Part shown: positions 1 through 6,713 of the stretch, piece after piece | Layout of the letters: the number at the start of each line of letters is the position of its first letter | Numbering within the stretch: position 1 is the stretch's first letter | From: an uncultured Collinsella sp. | GTDB taxonomy: Bacteria; Actinomycetota; Coriobacteriia; Coriobacteriales; Coriobacteriaceae | Direction of reading: 5' to 3' | Assembly (NCBI GenBank): GCA_937989795.1 | Contig: CALKBB010000377.1 | Span: 1 to 9,836, forward strand | Length of the DNA: 9,836 nucleotides | Position numbers and translations under genes: made by a program | Notes under the pieces: generated by a model | The model's database searches: none | Seen by the model: the letters and a program-made list of their open reading frames with translations, nothing else | What the model was told of the DNA's origin: nothing

Positions 1-1091
1 CCGATCCCAAGAGCGGCGAAGGCTTCGTGAAGGACATGCTCGCCGAAATGGCGAAGCCCGACACTGCGGGCGAACTCGTGAGCCTCGTGGGCCGCTACTG
101 GGCCATGGACCGCGACAAGCGCTGGGAGCGCGTGCGCCGCGCCTACGACCTGCTCGTCAAGGGCGTGGGCAATCCCGTCTCCGACATGCCCGACGCCGTG
201 CGCGTCTCCTACCGCCAGGGCATCACCGACGAGTTCCTCGAGCCGCAGTACCTCACGGACGCTCACGGCGTTGCCGTGGGCCGCATCCGCCCGCACGACG
301 CCGTCGTCTTCGTGAACTTCCGCAACGACCGTGCCAAGGAGCTCACGACCGTGCTCACGCAGGAGCCCAAGCTCGACTTCGAGATGGAGCCCATGCCGCT
401 CTACTTCTGCACGATGACGCCCTACGACCCGACCTACAAAGGCCTGCACGTCCTCTTCCCGAAGGAGAACGTCGTCAACACGATCGGTGAATGGGTCTCC
501 GCCCAGGGCCTCAGGCAGCTGCGCATCGCCGAGACCGAAAAGTACGCCCACGTCACGTTCTTCCTCAACGGCGGCATCGAGGAGCCCAAGGAGGGCGAGG
601 AGCGCGTGCTCGTCGCTTCCCCCAAGGTTGCTACCTACGATCTGCAGCCCGAGATGAGCGCTCCCGAGGTTACCGAGAAGCTCGTCGCCGCCATCAACGA
701 GGATCGCGCTGATTTCTACATCGTGAACTTCGCGAACTGCGACATGGTTGGCCACACCGGTGTCTTCGACGCTGCCGTTAAGGCTGTCGAGGCTGTTGAC
801 GATGCCCTGTCCAAGGTTGTCCCGGCGATTCTCGCCAAGGGCGGCTTTGCGCTGATTACCGCCGACCACGGCAACGCCGATCACATGTTTGACGTTGCTT
901 CCGACGGTTCCAAGCATCCGTTTACGGCTCACACCACCAACCGCGTGCCGTTCATCATCGTTGATGAGAAGGCACAGCTTACCGGTATCGAGGACGGCCG
1001 TCTCTCCGATATCGCTCCGACTATGCTCACCATGGCTGGTATTGAGCCTTCCGCCGAGATGACGGGCCGCGTGCTCGCCACCGAGGCCTAA
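1..1091 (+). CDS. gpmI: 2,3-bisphosphoglycerate-independent phosphoglycerate mutase (5' partial)
   Basis: This enzyme interconverts 3- and 2-phosphoglycerate in glycolysis, in the cytoplasm, using two Mn ions. The reading frame is open from the first base (codons from position 3), so the true start is upstream; the GTG at 27 is internal. About 362 codons are visible against roughly 510 in the family, so the N-terminal part with the catalytic serine and first metal aspartate is missing. Visible family hallmarks are GRYWAMDRDKRWERV, NFRNDRAKELT, and the metal ligands Asp and His of NCDMVGH (codons 741 and 753), Asp-His of ADHGNADH (864 and 867) and His of AHTTNRVPF (930). The stop is TAA 1089-1091, followed by a terminator. 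Codon use changes sharply near 615: T-ending codons are very rare before it and common after. The family is certain; the change may reflect recombination. Confidence 0.97.
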   Translation, partial: DPKSGEGFVKDMLAEMAKPDTAGELVSLVGRYWAMDRDKRWERVRRAYDLLVKGVGNPVSDMPDAVRVSYRQGITDEFLEPQYLTDAHGVAVGRIRPHDAVVFVNFRNDRAKELTTVLTQEPKLDFEMEPMPLYFCTMTPYDPTYKGLHVLFPKENVVNTIGEWVSAQGLRQLRIAETEKYAHVTFFLNGGIEEPKEGEERVLVASPKVATYDLQPEMSAPEVTEKLVAAINEDRADFYIVNFANCDMVGHTGVFDAAVKAVEAVDDALSKVVPAILAKGGFALITADHGNADHMFDVASDGSKHPFTAHTTNRVPFIIVDEKAQLTGIEDGRLSDIAPTMLTMAGIEPSAEMTGRVLATEA

Positions 1092-1117
1092 GAGAAAACA
1101 AATACCGTTTTCTAGTA

Positions 1118-1152
1118 AGGGGGTTGTCCACAACCGGACAACCCTCTTTTTT
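1118..1152 (+). terminator. Intrinsic terminator after gpmI
   Basis: A perfect 9-bp stem, GGGTTGTCC (1121-1129) with GGACAACCC (1136-1144), encloses a 6-nt loop and is followed by six T residues (1147-1152). It lies 27 nt after the gpmI stop and separates gpmI from secG. Confidence 0.92.
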
Positions 1153-1204
1153 GCGCTATTTCTACCTCGTCACCAAATGGCTGATGGGGGAGTGCTGGGG
1201 GTTG

Positions 1205-1213
1205 TGGTACAGT
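1205..1213 (+). promoter_or_regulatory. Possible extended -10 promoter for secG
   Basis: TGGTACAGT reads as an extended -10 (TG, one base, TACAGT) about 37 nt before the secG ATG. No convincing -35 is seen at the usual spacing. A promoter is expected here because the gpmI terminator lies just upstream. This is a sequence-match guess only. Confidence 0.35.
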
Positions 1214-1249
1214 ACTGGAGTTTGAATTGTTCTATTAAGGAGCTTATCT

Positions 1250-1504
1250 ATGGGTCCGTTTCAGATTCTTCTGTTTGTCGTTTGGGCTGTCTCTGCCGTG
1301 GCGCTGACGATTCTCGTCCTGATGCACTCTGGTAAGGGCACCGGCGTTTCGGATATGATCGCTAGCTCGCTGTATAACTCCAGCTCTGCCACGGGCGTCA
1401 TGGAGCAGAACCTCGATCGCCTGACGGTAATTATGGCCGTCGTTTTTGCCGTGTGTGTCGTCCTGTGCATGTTCTTCTTCCCGCAGGGTATCGTCGGCTA
1501 CTAA
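1250..1504 (+). CDS. secG: Preprotein translocase subunit SecG
   Basis: SecG is the small accessory subunit of the SecYEG channel in the cytoplasmic membrane and assists SecA-driven protein export. The 84-residue product is the usual family size. It has two hydrophobic helices, about residues 4-26 and 57-79, joined by a loop that begins with the family motif LMHSGKGTG (residues 24-32; commonly LLQSGKGAG in relatives) and continues with a Ser/Asn-rich stretch. The ATG at 1250 is preceded by AAGGAG (1237-1242) at a 7-nt spacing, which fixes the start. The gene is flanked by terminators on both sides, so it is probably a single-gene unit. A secG next to glycolytic genes is a common arrangement in Gram-positive bacteria. 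Confidence 0.93.
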   Translation: MGPFQILLFVVWAVSAVALTILVLMHSGKGTGVSDMIASSLYNSSSATGVMEQNLDRLTVIMAVVFAVCVVLCMFFFPQGIVGY

Positions 1505-1526
1505 GCACGAGCCACATAAATACTTG

Positions 1527-1557
1527 AAAAGGGTTCCGCAAGTGCGGGACCCTTTTT
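1527..1557 (+). terminator. Intrinsic terminator after secG
   Basis: GGGTTCCGCA (1531-1540) pairs with TGCGGGACCC (1543-1552) through one G-T wobble; the innermost pair probably opens to give an AAGT loop. Five T residues follow (1553-1557), and four A residues precede the stem, so it might also work on the other strand. Confidence 0.9.
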
Positions 1558-1786
1558 GTTTACATATTTGTAACAGAGCCAAAATATCCCCACATACTTC
1601 GCCCAACTAAAGAAATTCTCGACCGTTGACCGGAATTAGCCCCAAATCGTGCATAAAATGCGCTATTGTATTGCGAAACGTTGGTTCGTTGTGCATAACC
1701 AGCCATAGCAACGGGCGGCGTTTTGATGGTTCGGATCGGATTGTCTCGACATGTGTCCGACTGAACATTTCTTTGTCCTATCTCAT
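1558..1786 (+). promoter_or_regulatory. Non-coding leader and probable promoter region of the opp operon
   Basis: About 230 nt between the secG terminator and the oppA ribosome binding site hold no convincing gene. Two weak promoter-like pairs are visible: TTGACC (1626-1631) with CATAAA (1652-1657) at a long 20-nt spacing, and TTGCGA (1671-1676) with CATAAC (1694-1699) at 17 nt. The octamer GTGCATAA occurs twice, at 1649-1656 and 1691-1698, 42 bp apart, overlapping both -10-like elements. GCAT-AAA-ATGC (1651-1661) is a short inverted repeat. I recognise no riboswitch or T-box. Which promoter is used cannot be decided from sequence alone. Confidence 0.4.
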
Positions 1787-1793
1787 AAGGAGG
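1787..1793 (+). promoter_or_regulatory. Ribosome binding site deciding the oppA start
   Basis: AAGGAGG ends 5 nt before the ATG at 1799. The same frame is also open from an ATG at 1751, but that start has no such site and would put 16 polar residues before the signal peptide. Confidence 0.85.
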
Positions 1794-1798
1794 ATGGC

Positions 1799-3475
1799 AT
1801 GGCTGATTCTATGTTCCACCAGCCCGTTATGGGTCGTCGCGCCTTTGTCGGCGGTACCCTTGCTGCGAGCTCCATGGCTTTTCTTGCCGCATGCGGCAAG
1901 AAGGGCGGCGACGCTTCCGGTTCTGAGTCCGGTTCGAAGCTGAACTTCTACATCAACAACCCGGTCTGCATCGACCCCTACAATGTCCAGGAGGACCAGG
2001 GCACTCAGGTCGAGTACCAGCTCTTTGATGCTCTGACCTCTTACGACGCCGAGAAGGGCGAGATCGTTCCGCTGGCTTGCGAGTCCTTCGAGGCCAACGA
2101 CGACGCCACCGAGTTTACCTTCAAGATCAAGAAGGCCAAGTTCCACAACGGTGACGACGTTACCTCCAAGTCCTTCAAGCTCGGTTGGGAGCGTCTGGTC
2201 AACACCAAGTCGGCTGTCGCTACCGAGTACGGCCCTTCCGAGGTCTCCTATCACCTCTCCATGGTCGAGGGCTATGACGATCTGCTTGCCGGTAACGCTA
2301 CCGAGCTCAGCGGTGTTACTTGCCCCGACGATGAGACCCTCGTCGTCAAGCTGTCTTCCGCTTACGCCGACTTCCCCTTCGTCGCCTCTCACCCGGCTCT
2401 GGCCCCGGTTCCCGAGTGCGCCGAGTCCGATGTCAAGAGCTTCTACCTTGCCCCGGTCGGTAACGGCCCGTTCATGATGGACGGCAAGTGGGAGGATGGC
2501 CAGGAGATCAACGTCAAGAAGTTCGACGATTACTATGGCGACAAGGCCAAGATCGATGGCATCCACTTCCAGGTCATCAAGGACATGGAGACCGCTTACA
2601 AGGAGTTCCAGGCGGGTAACCTCGATGTCTGCGACGTTCCCGTCGCTCAGATTGATGCCGCCAAGAAGGATCGCGGCGTGTCCAAGGACGGCTACACCAT
2701 GGGTGACGGCGAGCGCATGCTGCTCGGCGCCGAGCCTTCCACGTACTATCTGACCTGCAACACCACGGCCGAGCCGTTCAACAACGCCGACCTGCGTAGG
2801 GGCATCTCCCTGGCCATCAACCGTGAGGCCATCTGCAAGACCATCTTCAAGGGTACCCGTACCCCTGCCGACGGCATTGTTCCTCCGGGCATCGATGGCT
2901 ACAAGGAGGGCGCATGGGAGTTCTGCGCCTACGATGTCGACAAGGCTAACGAGTACCTCGACAAGGTTGCTCCCGCTGGCGCTAACGGCGATCGTGGCAT
3001 TAGCGTGACCCTTTCCTACAACCAGGACGGCGGTCACAAGGAGATCATGGAGTCCATCATCGGCGACCTCGCCAAGGTTGGTGTTACCGCTGTCTCCGAT
3101 ACCCCCGAGTGGTCTGCCCTGCTCGAGCAGTATCAGAACTTTAACTATCAGTTCGGTCGTCTGGGTTGGATTGCCGACTACCCGATCATGGACAACTTCC
3201 TGTATCCGCTGTTCCACTCCGACTCCCTCGGTGGCGACAACCGCTCTGGTTACAGCAACCCCGAGTTCGACGCCAAGGTCGACGAGGCTCGTACTATTAT
3301 TGACGACAAGGAGCGCGTCGCTAAGATGCAGGAGGCCGACGCAATGGTCGCTGCCGACTGCCCGGTCATCCCTGTGATGTTCTACACGCACACCATCGTC
3401 GGTTCCGATCGCATCAAGCACCTCTATGTCGATCCGCAGAAGCATGCCGAGCTGGGTACCGCTGAGCTCGCCTAA
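1799..3475 (+). CDS. oppA: Peptide ABC transporter substrate-binding lipoprotein OppA
   Basis: This is the extracytoplasmic receptor (family SBP_bac_5) that delivers peptides to the OppBCDF importer. The product is 558 residues, within the usual OppA/DppA range. The N-terminus has a twin-arginine-like motif GRRAFVG (Arg13-Arg14), a hydrophobic stretch (about 15-30) and a lipobox LAAC with lipid-attachment Cys32, then a Gly/Ser-rich linker. The mature part shows family features: YQLFDALTSYD, a FKIKKAKFHNGDDVT segment, GPFMMDGKW, and INREAICKTIF near the middle. The start at ATG 1799 is set by AAGGAGG and by the signal peptide. It is first in the opp operon, separated from oppB by 156 nt with a hairpin, a layout often linked to higher expression of the binding protein. 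Peptide length preference cannot be read from sequence; a dipeptide-specific DppA is the main alternative. Confidence 0.93.
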   Translation: MADSMFHQPVMGRRAFVGGTLAASSMAFLAACGKKGGDASGSESGSKLNFYINNPVCIDPYNVQEDQGTQVEYQLFDALTSYDAEKGEIVPLACESFEANDDATEFTFKIKKAKFHNGDDVTSKSFKLGWERLVNTKSAVATEYGPSEVSYHLSMVEGYDDLLAGNATELSGVTCPDDETLVVKLSSAYADFPFVASHPALAPVPECAESDVKSFYLAPVGNGPFMMDGKWEDGQEINVKKFDDYYGDKAKIDGIHFQVIKDMETAYKEFQAGNLDVCDVPVAQIDAAKKDRGVSKDGYTMGDGERMLLGAEPSTYYLTCNTTAEPFNNADLRRGISLAINREAICKTIFKGTRTPADGIVPPGIDGYKEGAWEFCAYDVDKANEYLDKVAPAGANGDRGISVTLSYNQDGGHKEIMESIIGDLAKVGVTAVSDTPEWSALLEQYQNFNYQFGRLGWIADYPIMDNFLYPLFHSDSLGGDNRSGYSNPEFDAKVDEARTIIDDKERVAKMQEADAMVAADCPVIPVMFYTHTIVGSDRIKHLYVDPQKHAELGTAELA

Positions 3476-3571
3476 GAGTTTGCAGCTTCCGTGAGGGTCA
3501 AGTATTTACGTAGACCTCATGGGAAACATACAGTTCTCCCTAACCTGGGGTAAACTGGCTGATGGTAATTT

Positions 3572-3601
3572 TGGGATGCCGGTCTGGCGATCGGCATCCC
3601 A
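3572..3601 (+). terminator. Intercistronic hairpin between oppA and oppB (partial terminator or mRNA-stabilising element)
   Basis: GGGATGCCGGTC (3573-3584) pairs with GATCGGCATCCC (3589-3600) with one G-T wobble and a TGGC tetraloop; T3572-A3601 adds a pair. Only three T residues follow (3602-3604), so full termination is unlikely. It lies 31 nt before the oppB start. A weaker hairpin is seen just after oppA (3492-3499 with 3513-3519, one bulge). Both could leave oppA mRNA in excess over oppBCDF, by partial termination or by protecting the 3' end. Confidence 0.7.
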
Positions 3602-3631
3602 TTTAGGTTAATCCCTAGATAGGGGAGTGGT

Positions 3632-4669
3632 ATGGGTAAGTACATCGTTAAACGTGTGCTTCAGTTCATCCCGGTGTTTTTGGGCGTTACGCTGATTCTG
3701 TTCGCCCTCCAGAATATCGTGCCGGGAGATCCGATCAAGCTGATCGGTGGAGACAAGGCTCTGTCCCCCGAGGTGGAGCTTCAGCTTCGCGTTCGCTATC
3801 ACCTGGTCCAGACGGACGAGGACGGCAACGCGATCCTTGACGAGAACGGCGACCCCGTTCAAACGTCGCTCGTGGACCGTTACTTGTATTACATGAACGG
3901 CCTGCTTCATGGCGATCTGGGCAATTCGTATCAGCGCAAGCTGCCGGTTACGGAAATCTTTGCCCAGAAGTATCCGTATACGGTCAAACTTGCCGCGTGC
4001 GCCATCGTGCTCGAGGCAATTATGGGTATCGGTGCGGGTATCATTTCGGCGGTAAAGCGTTATTCCTTCTGGGATATTTTGGTAACGCTCACCACGTCGA
4101 TCCTCGTTGCGGTCCCGGCCTTCTGGCTCGGTATGTTGCTGCAGCTGTTCTTTGGCGTCATCCTCAAGGACGCCACGGGCGGTGCAATCTCCATGCCGAT
4201 CTCGGGTGCCGGCGGTTCCAGCTCTCAGTATCAGGATTGGATGCACTATGTGCTTCCGACCATTACGCTGGCTTCGGTTTCGACCGCTTACGCCGCCCGC
4301 ATTATGCGCTCGCAGCTGCTTGACGTCATGAACCAGGATTACATCCGTACGGCAAAGGCCAAGGGTCTCTCCAATCGTGCGATCATCGTCAAGCATGCGC
4401 TTAAGAATGCACTCATCCCCGTCGTTACCTATATTGGTGTCGACTTTGGCGGCATGCTTTCGGGCGCCATCCTGACCGAGACGGTCTTCAACTGGCCCGG
4501 TATCGGCTATGAGGTCTATCGCGCCATTAGCATGCGTGACTGGCCCATCGTTATGGGCGGCGTTACGCTCATCGTTGTCGTCGTCATGGTGATCAACCTG
4601 CTCGTCGACATTAGCTATGCATTCCTCGACCCGCGCATCCGCCTTGGCGGTCCGTCGGATAAGGCCTAG
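3632..4669 (+). CDS. oppB: Oligopeptide ABC transporter permease OppB
   Basis: One half of the membrane channel of the peptide importer. The 345-residue product starts with the family signature MGKYIVKRVLQFIPVFLGVT and has about six membrane helices (roughly 8-30, 118-140, 147-174, 205-222, 262-285, 307-330). The cytoplasmic coupling loop that contacts an ATPase is at residues 236-268 (DYIRTAKAKGLSNRAIIVKH, then ALKNALIP). GDLGNSY (94-100) and FNWPGIG (286-292) are further family motifs. An acidic stretch at residues 60-82 (TDEDGNAILDENGDP and flanks) lies in the first periplasmic-side loop and seems longer than in typical OppB. ATG 3632 follows AGGGGAG (3621-3627) at 4 nt. Next in the operon is oppC, 14 nt downstream. 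DppB is the alternative name. Confidence 0.95.
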   Translation: MGKYIVKRVLQFIPVFLGVTLILFALQNIVPGDPIKLIGGDKALSPEVELQLRVRYHLVQTDEDGNAILDENGDPVQTSLVDRYLYYMNGLLHGDLGNSYQRKLPVTEIFAQKYPYTVKLAACAIVLEAIMGIGAGIISAVKRYSFWDILVTLTTSILVAVPAFWLGMLLQLFFGVILKDATGGAISMPISGAGGSSSQYQDWMHYVLPTITLASVSTAYAARIMRSQLLDVMNQDYIRTAKAKGLSNRAIIVKHALKNALIPVVTYIGVDFGGMLSGAILTETVFNWPGIGYEVYRAISMRDWPIVMGGVTLIVVVVMVINLLVDISYAFLDPRIRLGGPSDKA

Positions 4670-4683
4670 GGGAGGTACGTCTC

Positions 4684-5619
4684 ATGCAGGAAACTGATTC
4701 TCAGTCTCAGGAGCAGGCTACCGCCACCAAGGTCGCATCTGCTCCCGCCAAGTCCCGCACGCTGTGGGGCGACGCTTTTAAGCGTCTTCGTAAGAACAAG
4801 CTCGCCGTTATCGGTGTCTGCTGGATCATCATCGTCGTTGTGGTTGCCCTGACCGCAGATCTGTGGGCTAAGCCCTGGCTCGGTTCGCCGACGGCTTCCG
4901 ATTCGACCACCATGGCCGAGACATCGCTACTGGCTCCGTGTGCCGAGCACCCGTTTGGCACCGATGCCCTCGGTCGCGACATTCTCGTCCGCGTTATCTA
5001 CGGTGCACGCGTTTCGCTTTCTGTCGGTATCATGGCCACCGCCATCTCCACATTGATCGGCCTGGTCATGGGCGCCCTGGCCGGTTTCTACGGCGGCATT
5101 TGGGATACGATCATCATGCGCTGTGCGGACATCTTCCTGGCGTTCCCGTACGTGCTGTTCGTTGTCGCCATGATCGCCGTTATCGGCCGTGGTCTTCAGA
5201 ACGTCTTTATCGCCATCGGCATTCTTGGCTGGCCTTCGATTGCGCGCGTCTTCCGCTCTGCAATCTTGACGGTCAAGGAAAACGACTATGTTGATGCAGC
5301 GCGCGCGATGGGTGCATCTGATGCTCGTATCGTCGTGCGTCACATCTTCCCGAACTCCGTCGCCTCCATCGTGGTCTACGCGACCATGAACATTGGTGGC
5401 GCCATTCTGACCGAGTCCGCTCTGTCCTTCCTCGGCATGGGCGTTATTCCGCCTACGCCTTCGTGGGGCTCCATGATTCAGGACGGTCAGCAGTATCTTC
5501 TGACCGCTCCCTGGATGATGATCATGCCCGGTCTGGCAATTCTCTCGACGGTGCTCGCCTTCACCCTGCTGGGTGACGGTCTGCGCGACGCCCTCGACGT
5601 CAAGATGAAGGACGCATAA
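4684..5619 (+). CDS. oppC: Oligopeptide ABC transporter permease OppC
   Basis: The second channel subunit, pairing with OppB in the membrane. The 311-residue product has a Ser/Gln/Thr-rich cytoplasmic N-tail (1-28), the entry motif WGDAFKRLRKNKLAVIG (28-44), a first helix (about 41-60), then the family motif HPFGTDALGRDILVRVIYGA (89-108). Further helices follow at about 112-136, 150-168, 172-190, 228-250 and 278-298. The ATPase-coupling loop is at residues 199-224 (ENDYVDAARAMGASDARIVV and on). SFLGMGVIPPTPSWG (248-262) is also typical. The ribosome binding site GGGAGG (4670-4675) directly follows the oppB stop, 8 nt before the ATG, and supports coupled translation. The stop is 2 nt before oppD. 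Confidence 0.95.
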   Translation: MQETDSQSQEQATATKVASAPAKSRTLWGDAFKRLRKNKLAVIGVCWIIIVVVVALTADLWAKPWLGSPTASDSTTMAETSLLAPCAEHPFGTDALGRDILVRVIYGARVSLSVGIMATAISTLIGLVMGALAGFYGGIWDTIIMRCADIFLAFPYVLFVVAMIAVIGRGLQNVFIAIGILGWPSIARVFRSAILTVKENDYVDAARAMGASDARIVVRHIFPNSVASIVVYATMNIGGAILTESALSFLGMGVIPPTPSWGSMIQDGQQYLLTAPWMMIMPGLAILSTVLAFTLLGDGLRDALDVKMKDA

Positions 5620-5621
5620 GG

Positions 5622-6713
5622 ATGAAGAAGAACAAGAACTATGTGGACCTGAAGGACCAGCCGGTTCCTGAGGGCCAGCATCTGCTCGAGGTCGATGACC
5701 TTAAGATGTATTTCCACACCGAGGATGGCGTTGTTCGCGCTGTCGACGGTGTCTCCTACACGCTCGATCGCGGCGAAACCCTGGGCGTCGTCGGTGAGTC
5801 CGGCTCCGGTAAGTCCGTGACCGCCATGACCATCATGGGCCTCATCTCGATGCCTCCGGGAAAGATCGAGGGCGGCGACGTTCGCTATCGCGGTCGTTCT
5901 ATCCTCGAAATGACTGAGGAAGAGATGCAGCACATTCGCGGCAACGATATCGCGATGATCTTCCAGGATCCTATGACCTCCTTGAACCCGGTCTATAAGA
6001 TCGGCAGGCAGGTGGGCGAGGGTCTTCGTCTGCACCGTGGCTACTCCAAGCAGGAGGCGCTCAAGCGTGCCACCGAGCTTTTGGACCTCGTGGGTATCCC
6101 CGAGCCCGAGAAGCGCGTCAATGAGTATCCGCACCAGTTCTCTGGCGGTATGCGTCAGCGAGTCATGATTGCCATGGCCCTTGCCTGCGATCCCGATATT
6201 CTGATTGCCGACGAGCCCACGACGGCTCTGGACGTTACCATTCAGGCTCAGATTATCGAGCTCATGCAGGAGATGCAGGAGAAGAACGGCAACGCCATCA
6301 TCATGATTACCCATGACCTGGGTGTTGTCGCCGATATGGCCGATAAGATCATGGTTATGTACGCCGGCCGCCCCGTTGAGTTCGGTACTGCTGAGGAAAT
6401 CTTCTACGAGAGCCGCCACCCCTACACCTGGGGTCTTATCCGCTCCATCCCGGAGCAGGCAATCGAAGAGAAGAAGCCGCTGACGCCGATTCACGGCAAC
6501 CCGCCTTCGCTCATGAACCTGCCTGAGGGCTGCGTCTTCTCTCCTCGTTGCCCCTACGCGACGGACAAGTGCCGCAAGCAGCGCCCTGAGCGCGTTGTCA
6601 CCGAGTCCGGTCACTATTCTGCGTGCCACTATTCCGGTGACCCCGAGTTCCTCAAGAACGCTCCTGAGACGTCCCGTACGCGCAAGGATTCCAAGAAGGG
6701 AGGCGAGGCGTAA
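5622..6713 (+). CDS. oppD: Oligopeptide ABC transporter ATP-binding protein OppD
   Basis: One of two cytoplasmic ATPases that power the importer. The 363-residue protein has all ABC motifs: Walker A GESGSGKS (58-65), Q-loop Gln115, signature FSGGMRQR (173-180), Walker B ILIADEPT (193-200) with catalytic Glu198, and switch His231. The C-terminal oligopeptide-transporter extension has HPYTWGLIRSIP (266-277) and four cysteines, Cys304, Cys310, Cys317 and Cys335, in the pattern reported to bind a [4Fe-4S] cluster in related Opp/Dpp ATPases. It carries a basic tail (about 340-363) and an N-terminal extension of about 20 residues before the ABC core. ATG 5622 is 2 nt after the oppC stop; AAGGA (5608-5612) lies inside oppC, consistent with coupling. 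DppD is the alternative name. Confidence 0.96.
   Translation: MKKNKNYVDLKDQPVPEGQHLLEVDDLKMYFHTEDGVVRAVDGVSYTLDRGETLGVVGESGSGKSVTAMTIMGLISMPPGKIEGGDVRYRGRSILEMTEEEMQHIRGNDIAMIFQDPMTSLNPVYKIGRQVGEGLRLHRGYSKQEALKRATELLDLVGIPEPEKRVNEYPHQFSGGMRQRVMIAMALACDPDILIADEPTTALDVTIQAQIIELMQEMQEKNGNAIIMITHDLGVVADMADKIMVMYAGRPVEFGTAEEIFYESRHPYTWGLIRSIPEQAIEEKKPLTPIHGNPPSLMNLPEGCVFSPRCPYATDKCRKQRPERVVTESGHYSACHYSGDPEFLKNAPETSRTRKDSKKGGEA

Noticed and set aside
1751..1798. Upstream ATG as oppA start
   Set aside because: The ATG at 1799 has a strong AAGGAGG at 5 nt and gives a normal signal peptide; the upstream start has neither.
1778..3445. 555-codon minus-strand open frame opposite oppA
   Set aside because: It lies entirely antisense to a clear OppA and arises because the + strand rarely uses codons that give stops on the other strand. 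Its Val/Leu/Asp-rich translation matches no family.
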